Assembly (NCBI GenBank): GCA_964636225.1
Contig: CAZWQM010000005.1
Location: 1-64,000, forward strand
Source: UBA1858 sp964636225
GTDB lineage: Bacteria; Pseudomonadota; Gammaproteobacteria; UBA4575
Direction: 5' to 3'
DNA length: 64,000 nucleotides
The notes below the pieces were generated by a model. That model worked only from the letters and a program-made list of their open reading frames with translations. It had not been told where the DNA came from and made no database searches. Below, piece after piece: positions 53,919 to 62,540 of this stretch; within the stretch, counting starts at the first letter, position 1, and the number at the start of each line of letters is the position of its first letter. A program made the position numbers and the translations under genes.

Positions 53919-54689
53919 TTACTTAACTCGGAATTCTGCAATTACCGGAGCATGGTCCGATGGGCGTTCCCATGTTCTGGGGGTTTTATCGATACTGCTT
54001 TTAATACAGTAATCATTTAGCGCTTTGGTTGCCAGAATCAGATCTATTCTCAGGCCGTGATTGCGTCTGAACCCGCCACCACGATAATCCCACCAACTGA
54101 ATAATTTATCATCCTGCTTAAAATTCCTGAAGGTGTCAGATAATCCTAACGAAAGCATTTTTTCAAGCGCTTGGCGCTCATCCTGACTACATAAAATTTT
54201 ATCTTTCCATTTTTCAGAATCGTGTACATCCCGATCTTCAGGCGCAATATTAAAATCACCTAATACAATCACTTTTTTATGAGCTTTCATTTCTTTTTTA
54301 ATATGTGCTGTGACTTTGTCGATCCACTCGAGCTTGTAGGCATACTTCTCACTCCCCACCTCAGATCCATTGACCACATACAGGTTGACTATGCGTATAT
54401 CATCTACTGTGGCTATAAGGATTCTGCGCTGTGGATCTTCCAGTTTATCAATATCTGTAACTATATCGGTGGGTTCAGACTTTGCCAGAATGGCAACGCC
54501 GTTATAAGTTTTTTGCCCGGAAAACACAACATGGTAGCCCGCCTTATGAATTTCATCTCGAGGAAATTCCAGATCCTGTGTTTTGGTTTCCTGTAGCGCG
54601 AGAATGTCTACATTTGTAGCTTCAAGCCATTCCAGAACTTGAAGTAGTCGTACTCGCAGAGAATTAACATTCCAACTTGCTATCTTCAT
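53919..54689 (-). CDS. xthA: Exodeoxyribonuclease III
   Basis: The protein has 256 residues. It acts on abasic sites and has 3'-5' exonuclease and 3'-phosphatase activities. Motifs: ASWNVNSLRVRL, LALQETKTQ, VLGDFNIAPEDRDVHD, YRGGGFRRNHGLRIDLILA and SDHAPVIAEF. It is the second enzyme of the fold in the window. The start MKIASWNVNSLR is typical. It begins 4 bases after the SH3 protein's stop. Confidence 0.95.
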   Translation of the reverse strand: MKIASWNVNSLRVRLLQVLEWLEATNVDILALQETKTQDLEFPRDEIHKAGYHVVFSGQKTYNGVAILAKSEPTDIVTDIDKLEDPQRRILIATVDDIRIVNLYVVNGSEVGSEKYAYKLEWIDKVTAHIKKEMKAHKKVIVLGDFNIAPEDRDVHDSEKWKDKILCSQDERQALEKMLSLGLSDTFRNFKQDDKLFSWWDYRGGGFRRNHGLRIDLILATKALNDYCIKSSIDKTPRTWERPSDHAPVIAEFRVK

Positions 54690-54692
54690 AAA

Positions 54693-55316
54693 TTAATGGG
54701 CTAGCTGATATCCCCACAATCGTTTTGTTTCACGCCTTCCTGCCCAAACACGATAACTGATCACCCCGGCAAAAAATGACAGTAAAAAGAAAATCAGGAT
54801 AATCAAGTTTAAGTTATATTTTTTGGCAAATTCATATTTCGCAAGCTCACTGATCTGGGAATCGACCTGCAACTCTAATCTTCTTTTGCTTTCATTCAAG
54901 CTGGTAATTTTCCCGGTTAATTCAGCTATAGTGGATCTTAATTCTTCATTCTCTCTTGCTGTTTCGCTATCAAAATTTTTAAGCTTCGCATTGGCAGATG
55001 GAAGTTTCGTTGTCAGCGATTCATTTCCTTTAGTGAGATTGTTTAATAAGAAAGTTGCCGGTGGTTTATCAGTTAAGAACCATGATTGAACCCAGCCCTC
55101 CTTGCCTTCACTTGTGCGAACACGAGTATAGCTTTTTTGTTTTTCAAGCACTGTGAGTTCTTGACCGCTGTCCAGATTCGTTACGACTTCCGCATCATTA
55201 CTAGCCTGTGCTCGCAATTTTAACTTTAGACTATCCGTTACGAAGATGGTTTCTGCCTGAGCACTTAGTGGCAAAACAAATAAAATGGTTAACAATATAA
55301 ATAATTTTTTTCTCAT
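54693..55316 (-). CDS. SH3-domain exported protein (YgiM/TIGR04211-like)
   Basis: The protein has 207 residues. A signal peptide (FILLTILFVLPLSAQA) precedes a bacterial SH3 domain (residues 20-85: LKLKLRAQASNDAEVVTNLD, ending EGKEGWVQSWFL). A coiled coil follows (TAREN to ELAKYE) and then a C-terminal membrane helix (LNLIILIFFLLSFFAGVISY). This matches the YgiM family: exported SH3b, coiled coil, then a membrane anchor. Its role is unknown; SH3b domains often touch cell-wall peptides. It ends 4 bases before xthA. Confidence 0.88.
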   Translation of the reverse strand: MRKKLFILLTILFVLPLSAQAETIFVTDSLKLKLRAQASNDAEVVTNLDSGQELTVLEKQKSYTRVRTSEGKEGWVQSWFLTDKPPATFLLNNLTKGNESLTTKLPSANAKLKNFDSETARENEELRSTIAELTGKITSLNESKRRLELQVDSQISELAKYEFAKKYNLNLIILIFFLLSFFAGVISYRVWAGRRETKRLWGYQLAH

Positions 55317-55455
55317 CTGCTACGCCTCACAATTACATGGTCGCCCACCGCTTGGTAAGACATAAAATGTTTCATAGTTATTATTTAACCGCTATACCCG
55401 TTGTAACAGCCTTAATCATACGGGCGACGAATGATGTTTTTTATTTGTTTAGTGC

Positions 55456-57873
55456 TTACACATCTATGTTTGTTGCTGATAATGCATTCTTTTCGATAAA
55501 TTCCCGACGCGGTTCCACCTGATCTCCCATTAGCGTGGAAAATATTTCATCTGCTGCGATGGCATCTTCTATATTTACCTGTACTAGCAATCTGGTTTCA
55601 GGATCCATGGTGGTTTCCCAGAGCTGTTCCGGATTCATTTCTCCAAGACCTTTATAGCGTTGAATCGTCTGACCACGTTTGGCCTCCTCCAGTAGCCAGT
55701 TCATAACTTCACTAAATTGTGTCACTTCCAATTGTCGATCTCCACGCTGGATATAAGCACCTGACTCAATTAAGGCGTTGGTATTTAATGCTGTATTTTG
55801 AATGATTTTAAACTCGGTACTTTCAAAGAACTCTCTTGGGTAAATATCGTCGTTGCCCAGCCCGTGGACAAATTTCTGCACAATGACCCTTTTCGCATCC
55901 CCACTCCACTCCAACTCAGCCGCATACCTTCTACCAGGCGACTGATTTGCATCAAGTGACTCAAGCACTGACTGAATCCATAGCTGCAGCTCTTCTTGCG
56001 TATATTCATGTTCTTCTTCATTACCGGCGACTGACAATCTGACAGGTGTTTTAAGCATGGCCTTAAGAACTTCATCATCGTGCGCCTTAGCCAGTCTTTG
56101 CACTATTGCAATGGCTGCCATGTATTCTTTTGCGAGAGATTCAAGCGCAGCGGCCTGAATGGGTGGAGAATCCGGGTGTATATAAAGTTCTGCATTTTCT
56201 ATAGCCATTTGTAATAAATGACTATTTAGTTCAGTTTCGTCTTTGACATAAGTCTCCTGTTTGCCTTTTTTAATTTTAAACAACGGTGGTTGACCGATAT
56301 AAATATGACCATTTTCAATCAACTCAGGCATTTGTCGGTAAAAGAAAGTTAACAGCAAAGTACGAATATGCGAACCATCTACATCCGCATCGGTCATGAT
56401 AATAATTCGATGATACCTCAACTTAGCCAGATTAAATTCTTCTTTTCCGATGCCGCAGCCAAGAGCTGTTATCAAGGTTGCTACCTCCTGTGAGGAAAGC
56501 ATTTTATCGAAACGGGCTTTTTCAACGTTAAGAATTTTACCTTTAAGAGGAAGAATTGCCTGGGCATGCCGGTCCCTTCCCTGTTTTGCTGAACCACCTG
56601 CGGAGTCACCCTCCACCAGGAACAGTTCGGAGTTGGCCGGATCTTTTTCCTGACAGTCCGCAAGTTTTCCCGGCAACCCTGCAACATCCAGAGCCCCTTT
56701 TCTACGCGTCATTTCGCGGGCTTTACGTGCAGCTTCACGTGCCCGTGCCGAGTCAACGATTTTACCGATGATTACCTTAGATTCACTAGGGTTTTCTATT
56801 AAAAATTCCTGAAGTAATTCTGCAACAACCGATTCTACAATAGGCTTAACTTCTGATGAGACAAGCTTATCTTTTGTCTGAGAAGAGAATTTTGGATCCG
56901 GTACTTTAACTGAAAGAACGGCTGTTAGACCTTCACGTGTATCATCCCCCGTCAGACTAATTTTATGTTTTTTGTTATACCCCTCGTTTTCCATAAAGGT
57001 ATTGATGCTTCGAGTCAGCGCACCTCTAAAACCTGCAAGATGTGCACCACCATCCCTTTGAGGAATATTATTGGTAAAGGGAAAAATATTTTCCTGGTAG
57101 GAATCATTCCATTGCATGGCAGCTTCTACCTCGACGCCGTCCCTTTCTTTTTTTGCATACATCACAGTGGCATGAAGGGGAGTTTTCTTTGAATTCAGAT
57201 GACTTACAAATGCACTTATGCCACCTTCGTAATGAAATACATCATGCTTTCCTGTACGGTGATCGGTAAGCTGTATAATTACACCCGAATTTAAAAAAGA
57301 TAATTCACGAATCCGTTTGGCCAGTATTTCATAGTGAAATTCGGTGTCTGTGAATACTTCGGCACTGGGCTTAAATTTAATACGTGTACCCGTCTTATCT
57401 GTATCTCCCACAACTTCCAGTGGCGCTTCCGGCTCACCCATACGATATTCCTGTTTATGGATTTTACCGGACTTGTATATAGTCAATGTCAGTGACTCTG
57501 ACAGAGCATTAACCACGGAAATACCGACCCCATGCAGTCCACCAGACACTTTATAGGAATTGTCATCAAATTTACCGCCAGCATGAAGCACAGTCATTAT
57601 CACTTCTGCCGCTGAACGATTCTCTTCCGGATGAATATCTGTAGGAATACCACGTCCATCGTCAGTCACTGTGATGGAATTATCTACTTCAATACTGACC
57701 TGAATATTTTTACAGTGACCTGCGAGTGCCTCATCAATTGAGTTATCGACAACCTCGAATACCATATGATGCAACCCCGTACCATCATCTGTGTCCCCAA
57801 TATACATTCCTGGGCGCTTTCGTACGGCTTCCAGGCCTTTTAAAACTTGAATATTCGAAGAATCGTAACTCAT
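55456..57873 (-). CDS. gyrB: DNA gyrase subunit B
   Basis: The protein has 805 residues, normal for Gammaproteobacteria. The ATPase: EVVDNSIDEALAGH near residue 40 (Asn-Asp), GRGIPTDIH near 75 and GGLHGVGISVVNAL near 110. The transducer follows. The TOPRIM domain: EGDSAGGSAKQGRDR near 425 and DADVDGSHIRTLLLTFFYRQ near 500. The insert typical of the gamma group lies between about 560 and 735, and GEMNPEQLWETTMDPE is near 760. It introduces negative supercoils with GyrA. It is the last gene of the dnaA-dnaN-recF-gyrB cluster. Confidence 0.98.
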   Translation of the reverse strand: MSYDSSNIQVLKGLEAVRKRPGMYIGDTDDGTGLHHMVFEVVDNSIDEALAGHCKNIQVSIEVDNSITVTDDGRGIPTDIHPEENRSAAEVIMTVLHAGGKFDDNSYKVSGGLHGVGISVVNALSESLTLTIYKSGKIHKQEYRMGEPEAPLEVVGDTDKTGTRIKFKPSAEVFTDTEFHYEILAKRIRELSFLNSGVIIQLTDHRTGKHDVFHYEGGISAFVSHLNSKKTPLHATVMYAKKERDGVEVEAAMQWNDSYQENIFPFTNNIPQRDGGAHLAGFRGALTRSINTFMENEGYNKKHKISLTGDDTREGLTAVLSVKVPDPKFSSQTKDKLVSSEVKPIVESVVAELLQEFLIENPSESKVIIGKIVDSARAREAARKAREMTRRKGALDVAGLPGKLADCQEKDPANSELFLVEGDSAGGSAKQGRDRHAQAILPLKGKILNVEKARFDKMLSSQEVATLITALGCGIGKEEFNLAKLRYHRIIIMTDADVDGSHIRTLLLTFFYRQMPELIENGHIYIGQPPLFKIKKGKQETYVKDETELNSHLLQMAIENAELYIHPDSPPIQAAALESLAKEYMAAIAIVQRLAKAHDDEVLKAMLKTPVRLSVAGNEEEHEYTQEELQLWIQSVLESLDANQSPGRRYAAELEWSGDAKRVIVQKFVHGLGNDDIYPREFFESTEFKIIQNTALNTNALIESGAYIQRGDRQLEVTQFSEVMNWLLEEAKRGQTIQRYKGLGEMNPEQLWETTMDPETRLLVQVNIEDAIAADEIFSTLMGDQVEPRREFIEKNALSATNIDV

Positions 57874-57901
57874 GATAATTAATTAGTAAGTGAAAGAATG
57901 A

Positions 57902-58975
57902 TTATACCACCGATGAAACACATCCATGTTTCACGTGGAACCATTTTATTGGTTGATCTAGGCACTTCATTGCTTCTCTTGATAGAGCAGTAATAATGAT
58001 TTGGGAATCTAACTGAGCTAATATCTCCAAAGCAATCTGTGTCTGTTTTGCATCCAGCTCAGCCTGTAGCTCATCGACTAAATATACTATGGATTTGCCA
58101 TATTTCTGCTTAATGGTTTTTGCCTGCGCCAATTTTAGTGCAATCGCCATCATTTTCTGCTGACCACGTGAACTGGTCTTTGCAAAAAGCTTTCCATTCC
58201 AGCTGATTTTAAGATCGCCCCGATGGGGACCGACTTGTGTAAATAATGACAGATCATCTGACCTTAGCTCGTTATCCAGCGCTACTTTAAGCCCAAGTCT
58301 TGAATCCCAACCTGGCGTATATTCCAATCTAATGCTTTGTGTAAAACCAAAAAGGGTTAATATTTCATTCACTCGGGGTACGATTTCTAGACAATAATTC
58401 GATATTTGCTTGGAAATCGCTTCCCCATGGTCGGCCAGAGTGTGATGCCAATGTTTTGCTTGAGAAATATTACGAGTTTTCAAACAGAAATTTCTCTGCT
58501 TGACCGCCTTTGAATATTCACTCCACATTTTGGAAAACCCTTGTTCCACGTGGAACACACCCCAATTAAGAAACTTACGTCGTTCTGACGGACCAGAAGT
58601 AACGAGCAAATAGGATTCCGGGTGAATATCAAGTACTGGCAGGCTTTTTGCGAGCTCGGACCAGCCTGAAGTCGTCTCACGGTTTAAGCGCAGTTCTTTC
58701 TCTGAAGAAGAGGATATACGCACGCCTAATTGGGAAGTGTTTCCTAGATTAACGACTTCTCCATACAGGGTCAGCATTGAGGCATCATGGTGGGTGACAT
58801 TTACTAATGAGCTGGTACGAAAACTTTTACCGCAGCTGAGTACGTGGATTCCTTCCAGTATGCTGGTTTTGCCAGCACCATTTTCCCCGAATAGAACATT
58901 AATTCCATGCGAAAACGAAATTTCACATTGTTTGAATGAACGCAGCCCCTCTGCCTGCAATTTTTGCAACCACAT
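57902..58975 (-). CDS. recF: DNA replication and repair protein RecF
   Basis: The protein has 357 residues and is an SMC-like ATPase that loads RecA at gaps with RecO and RecR. Walker A: FGENGAGKTSILEGI near residue 30. The signature motif is SSRGQQKMMAIALKLAQ near 275, and Walker B VYLVDELQAELD near 300. The frame is intact. The coding region contains two parS-like palindromes (57927 and 58542), so parts of it also serve as a segregation site. It starts 13 bases after the dnaN stop. Confidence 0.97.
   Translation of the reverse strand: MWLQKLQAEGLRSFKQCEISFSHGINVLFGENGAGKTSILEGIHVLSCGKSFRTSSLVNVTHHDASMLTLYGEVVNLGNTSQLGVRISSSSEKELRLNRETTSGWSELAKSLPVLDIHPESYLLVTSGPSERRKFLNWGVFHVEQGFSKMWSEYSKAVKQRNFCLKTRNISQAKHWHHTLADHGEAISKQISNYCLEIVPRVNEILTLFGFTQSIRLEYTPGWDSRLGLKVALDNELRSDDLSLFTQVGPHRGDLKISWNGKLFAKTSSRGQQKMMAIALKLAQAKTIKQKYGKSIVYLVDELQAELDAKQTQIALEILAQLDSQIIITALSREAMKCLDQPIKWFHVKHGCVSSVV
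57927..57942. promoter_or_regulatory. parS: parS-like ParB binding site in the 3' end of recF
   Basis: TGTTTCACGTGGAACC matches the bacterial parS consensus TGTTTCACGTGAAACA at 14 of 16 positions. It lies 25 bases from the recF stop codon. With the second site at 58542 it forms a pair about 600 bp apart and near the origin, the usual place for ParB loading. Confidence 0.8.
58542..58557. promoter_or_regulatory. parS: parS-like ParB binding site inside recF
   Basis: TGTTCCACGTGGAACA is a perfect 16-base palindrome. It differs from the common parS consensus by one symmetric pair and equals the GTTCCACGTGGAAC core known for Pseudomonas parS sites. It is embedded in the recF coding sequence, about 1.5 kb from the dnaA-dnaN gap. 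Confidence 0.85.
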
Positions 58976-58988
58976 CTTAGCGATAGGA

Positions 58989-60083
58989 TTACAGCCGCAT
59001 AGGCATCACGACATATTTTCGGTTTTCAATTTCAGGTGAAATAATAAGAAGACTGCTGTTTGTATCCTGAAGATAAAAATGTACTTCATTTGAATGGATA
59101 GTATTTAGCACATCTACCAGATAGCTGACATTGAAGCCTATTTCGAGATCCGGACCGCTGTAAGAAATATCCAGTTCTTCTTCTGCCTCTTCTTGTTCTG
59201 GATTATGTGCTTGAATTTTAAGTATATTTTCAGAGAAACCTAGCCGTACACCACGATACTTTTCATTACTGAGAATAGATACACGCATTAAACATGCACG
59301 CAGTATTTCACGTTCAATGCTGGCGATATATTGATGTCCCTCAGGAATCACACGTTGATAATCGGGGAATTTTCCATCAATTAGTTTTGTAACAAAACGT
59401 ATGTCTCCAAAAGTTGCTTGTAAGTGGTTTTGACTAAAAGCCAGCTCCACCCGACTGCTGGCAGCCGATAATATTCGCATAAATTCCTGCACTGCCTTTT
59501 TGGGTACAATCACCTGCCGGTCTTCTGCAGAATCTTCCAAAGGAGTGTCAGCGATAGAAAGACGATGTCCGTCCGTAGCAACTGCGCGCAAATGTCCTCC
59601 CTCTGATTCCATCATTAATCCATTCAGATAGTAACGAACATCCTGTTGCGCCATTGCAAAAGAAGTATCTTCGATTAAGGAATGTAATTGATCTTTATCG
59701 ATCGAAATGGTTTGGTCGACAGCAATTTCATCCACTAGGGGAAATTCACTGGCAGCGAGCGTTGCAAGTGAAAATCGGCTTTTAGCTGATTTGATTTCAA
59801 CTTTTTCACCCGAACAGGAAAAGTGAATATCATTGCCTTCGGGCAAAGACTTACAAATATCCAGTAATTTTCGTCCGGGTACAGTAATGGGATCACCGTC
59901 TGGTTCTATATCAATAGTGGCTGAAACTTCCAGCTCCAGGTCGGTCGCAGTAATGACTAACCTTCCATTGACATTTCTGAGCAGAAAGTTGGAAAGAATT
60001 GGCATGGTTTGTCTACGTTCAACTGCACCAATTATCAGCTGGACAGGTTTGAGTAATTCTTCTCTTTGAATATTGAACTTCAT
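58989..60083 (-). CDS. dnaN: DNA polymerase III beta sliding clamp
   Basis: The protein has 364 residues. The ring-shaped clamp tethers the polymerase to DNA. It starts MKFNIQREELLKPVQLIIGA and shows MPILSNFLLRNVNGRLVITA, FTKLIDGKFPDYQRVIP-like VTKLIDGKFPDYQRVIP near residue 245, and a C-terminal KYVVMPMRL that contributes to the peptide-binding pocket. It follows dnaA across a 214-base AT-rich gap and precedes recF by 13 bases. Confidence 0.98.
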   Translation of the reverse strand: MKFNIQREELLKPVQLIIGAVERRQTMPILSNFLLRNVNGRLVITATDLELEVSATIDIEPDGDPITVPGRKLLDICKSLPEGNDIHFSCSGEKVEIKSAKSRFSLATLAASEFPLVDEIAVDQTISIDKDQLHSLIEDTSFAMAQQDVRYYLNGLMMESEGGHLRAVATDGHRLSIADTPLEDSAEDRQVIVPKKAVQEFMRILSAASSRVELAFSQNHLQATFGDIRFVTKLIDGKFPDYQRVIPEGHQYIASIEREILRACLMRVSILSNEKYRGVRLGFSENILKIQAHNPEQEEAEEELDISYSGPDLEIGFNVSYLVDVLNTIHSNEVHFYLQDTNSSLLIISPEIENRKYVVMPMRL

Positions 60084-60297
60084 TTCTTTTAATAATATTT
60101 TTTTAATTTAAAACATTGTTATTATTAGCTAGATACTTTTCTGTGGATATCGATAAATAATATATAATATTCAGTAGGTTAAATATATAACAAGCTGTTG
60201 ATAACTTATTTGTAAGAGACAACACCTTAGTATTCTTTTTCGTCGGACCTGTCAGGTTAAAGTTAACCAAATTATATAAACAGGTTTTCCACAAGTT
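60084..60297. other. oriC: Candidate replication origin (oriC) between dnaA and dnaN
   Basis: The 214-base gap is strongly AT-rich and has no gene. It holds three DnaA-box-like 9-mers with one mismatch each to TTATCCACA: TGTGGATAT at 60142-60150, TGTTGATAA at 60196-60204 (both opposite orientation) and TTTTCCACA at 60285-60293. AT-rich stretches at 60090-60125 and 60155-60190 could unwind. Many relatives place oriC either here or between dnaA and rpmH; the other gap (61636-61813) has no comparable box. An exact TTATCCACA was not found in either gap. Confidence 0.55.
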
Positions 60298-61635
60298 TTA
60301 GTTACTTAGTATACGTAATAGATTTACATATTCGTCATTTATTTTAACGTCACTTTGCCTCAATTCCTTGGTTTTTCTACACGCATGTAGCACTGTTGTA
60401 TGATCCCGGCCACCAAAGGCATCACCTATTTCTGGCAGACTGTGATTAGTCACTTCTTTTGCTAACGCCATGGCAATTTGTCTTGGGCGCGTGATTGAGC
60501 GCGTGCGGCGAGAGGAGTTTAAGTCCGAAATGCGTATTTTGTAATACTCGGCGACCGTTTTCTGAATATTTTCGATCGTGACCAGCTTTTCCTGCAAAGT
60601 AATCAAGTCGTGCAGAGCTTCCTTGGCAAAGTCTAAAGTGATGGGCTTGCCTTTAAACTGTGAATTGGCGAGGACACGGCGCAAAGCACCTTCGAGTTCT
60701 CGAATGTTTGAACGAATCCGTTTGGCAATGAAAAAGGCGACATCATGAGGGAGATTCACATTTACCGCTTCAGCCTTACTTTGCATAATGGCTACCCGGG
60801 TTTCCAGTTCAGGTGGTTCAATGGCTTGTGACAGACCCCAGCCAAAACGAGATTTAAGTCTTTCTTCCAGACCATCCAGCTCTTTGGGGTAACGGTCACA
60901 AGTCATAATGATTTGCTGCTGGCCTTCCATAAGTGCATTAAATGTGTGAAAAAACTCTTCTTGTGAGCGCTCCTTGCCTGCGAAAAATTGGATATCATCT
61001 ATTAAAAGAGCGTTAACTGAACGATAATGTCGCTTAAATTCGTCGATCGCGTTATGTTGCAAGGCTTTAACCATATCTTGCACAAAACGCTCGGAGTGAA
61101 GATACACAACTTTGGCCTCGGGATTCAGCGCCAGTATCTGATTACCGATGGCATGCATTAAGTGTGTTTTACCCAGACCTACGCCGCCATACAGTAAAAG
61201 CGGGTTATAGGCTTTTCCTGAATTATTAGCGACTTGAACGGAAGCTGCCTTTGCCAGTTCATTGGATTTACCCTCAACGAAACTATCAAAAGTAAAGTCA
61301 CGATTCAGATTATGAGTATAGGCTCGATTAGTGGATGCAGCCGGGGGTTGCGGCGACATCGGGGTTGCCACGCTAGATGGGGGAATTTGTCGACTACCTA
61401 CACTAATCGATACCTGATTAAGACCTGCCTCTTTACCAATCGACTGGACCAGCTGACGAATTCGTTCCAAGTAGTGGTCGTTGACCCAATCCAGCACAAA
61501 TCGATTGGGAGCTAGTAATGTCAGCATTTGATTATGTTGCTCGGCCTGTAAAGGTCGAATCCAGGTATTAAGTAACTGTTCTGTGAGCTCGGACTCGAGC
61601 TGGCGGACACATAAATTCCAAACAGGACTAGACAT
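60298..61635 (-). CDS. dnaA: Chromosomal replication initiator protein DnaA
   Basis: The protein has 445 residues. The N-terminal domain (1-80) interacts with DnaB. The AAA+ domain has Walker A GGVGLGKTHLMHAIGN near residue 150 and Walker B LLIDDIQFFAGK near 215. SRFGWGLSQAIEPPE is near 265. The C-terminal DNA-binding domain has RPRQIAMALAKEVTN near 375 and GGRDHTTVLHACRK near 405, the DnaA signature. It opens the leftward dnaA-dnaN-recF-gyrB cluster. Confidence 0.98.
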   Translation of the reverse strand: MSSPVWNLCVRQLESELTEQLLNTWIRPLQAEQHNQMLTLLAPNRFVLDWVNDHYLERIRQLVQSIGKEAGLNQVSISVGSRQIPPSSVATPMSPQPPAASTNRAYTHNLNRDFTFDSFVEGKSNELAKAASVQVANNSGKAYNPLLLYGGVGLGKTHLMHAIGNQILALNPEAKVVYLHSERFVQDMVKALQHNAIDEFKRHYRSVNALLIDDIQFFAGKERSQEEFFHTFNALMEGQQQIIMTCDRYPKELDGLEERLKSRFGWGLSQAIEPPELETRVAIMQSKAEAVNVNLPHDVAFFIAKRIRSNIRELEGALRRVLANSQFKGKPITLDFAKEALHDLITLQEKLVTIENIQKTVAEYYKIRISDLNSSRRTRSITRPRQIAMALAKEVTNHSLPEIGDAFGGRDHTTVLHACRKTKELRQSDVKINDEYVNLLRILSN

Positions 61636-61813
61636 TAGGCTTTCGGTTCGTTGAGTAGAAGTTGAGGATTAAATTATTCGGCAGACCATAGTCAAAATAT
61701 TATAATATCCGACCCTAGGACTGAAACAGCATTATAATCGTTGACAAAGCGGCATCTGGCAATTAATGTTTCCGCCCCCTAACATATACAACCATCGAAA
61801 CTAGGTATTTGCT
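61636..61813. promoter_or_regulatory. Divergent dnaA / rpmH promoter region
   Basis: This 178-base gap separates the divergent starts of dnaA and rpmH. On the plus strand TTGACA at 61741-61746 is followed after 17 bases by TAATGT, a candidate but weak -35/-10 pair for rpmH. TATAAT-like sequences near 61698-61705 and 61731-61738 could serve dnaA on the minus strand. No strong DnaA box was seen. The assignment is by eye. Confidence 0.4.
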
Positions 61814-61948
61814 GTGAAAAGGACGTTTCAACCAAGTAATTTACGCCGTGCACGTACGCATGGGTTTAGAGCACGCATGAAAACACGTGGTGGACGTGCG
61901 GTTATTCGAGCGCGACGCGCACGTGGTAGAGCCCGTCTTTGTCCATAA
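61814..61948 (+). CDS. rpmH: 50S ribosomal protein L34
   Basis: The product has 44 residues from a GTG start and ends at TAA 61946-61948. The sequence MKRTFQPSNLRRARTHGFRA followed by RMKTRGGRAVIRARRARGRA is unmistakable L34: Arg/Lys-rich, beginning KRTFQPS. It is the first gene of the rightward rpmH-rnpA-yidD-yidC operon. Confidence 0.97.
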   Translation: MKRTFQPSNLRRARTHGFRARMKTRGGRAVIRARRARGRARLCP

Positions 61949-61951
61949 CAG

Positions 61952-62317
61952 TTGTGTAGTAAGCCCGCATCTAATCGATTTACCAAGCAGGATCGGCTGT
62001 TATCTTCCAATGAATTTGAAGCCGTATTTGACAAACCTGTCAAGTCTGCAGATTCCGCCTATACAATTCTTGCTCGAGCCAATCAATTACCGGGCCCCAG
62101 ACTGGGTGTTATTGTTAGCAAAAAAAATGTTCCAGGGGCCGTTGGCAGAAATCGATTAAAGCGTATTGTTCGAGAAAGTTTTCGTACCCATAAAAATATT
62201 ATTGGCCCCTTTGACGTAATAGTAATATGTAAGAAAAATAGTGCGAATATTATTAATTCGTCTCTTTTGAAAAAACTGCAAAGGCACTGGAAATTTTTAA
62301 ATACACATGCTGAATAA
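61952..62317 (+). CDS. rnpA: Ribonuclease P protein component
   Basis: The protein has 121 residues from a TTG (LCSKPASNRFTKQDRLLSS), 3 bases after the rpmH stop. With the RNA subunit it removes the 5' leader of tRNA precursors. The RNA-binding motif RNRLKRIVRESFRTHK near residue 66 is complete, with RLGVIVSKKNVPGAVGRN before it. It overlaps yidD by 11 bases. Confidence 0.96.
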   Translation: MCSKPASNRFTKQDRLLSSNEFEAVFDKPVKSADSAYTILARANQLPGPRLGVIVSKKNVPGAVGRNRLKRIVRESFRTHKNIIGPFDVIVICKKNSANIINSSLLKKLQRHWKFLNTHAE

Positions 62318-62540
62318 AATTTTCATAGGAATAATTCGATTCTATCAGCTGTGTATCAGCCCAATGTTAGGTCCGCGCTGTCGATTTACACCCACCTGTT
62401 CTCAATATGCAGTCGAAGCGATTCAGACTTATGGCGTACTTAAAGGCATGTATCTGGGCATTCGAAGAATTTCTAAGTGTCATCCTTTCCATGCAGGTGG
62501 ATACGACCCCGTGCCGGAAAAACTCATGGATAAAAGCTAA
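62307..62540 (+). CDS. yidD: Membrane protein insertion efficiency factor YidD
   Basis: The protein has 77 residues. The family signature is clear: FYQLCISPMLGPRCRFTPTC, SQYAVEAI, and CHPFHAGGYDPVPEK. It has three conserved cysteines and an amphipathic N-terminal helix that attaches to the inner membrane. It assists YidC in membrane protein insertion. It overlaps rnpA by 11 bases and its stop codon shares one base with the yidC start. Confidence 0.96.
   Translation: MLNKIFIGIIRFYQLCISPMLGPRCRFTPTCSQYAVEAIQTYGVLKGMYLGIRRISKCHPFHAGGYDPVPEKLMDKS

Noticed and set aside
55339..55429. Inverted GTCGCCC and GGGCGAC motifs downstream of gyrB as a terminator
   Set aside because: They are about 80 bases apart with no T-run next to either, so no credible terminator hairpin forms.
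61636..61813. The dnaA-rpmH gap as the replication origin
   Set aside because: It lacks sequences close to the DnaA box. The dnaA-dnaN gap has three near matches and higher AT content.
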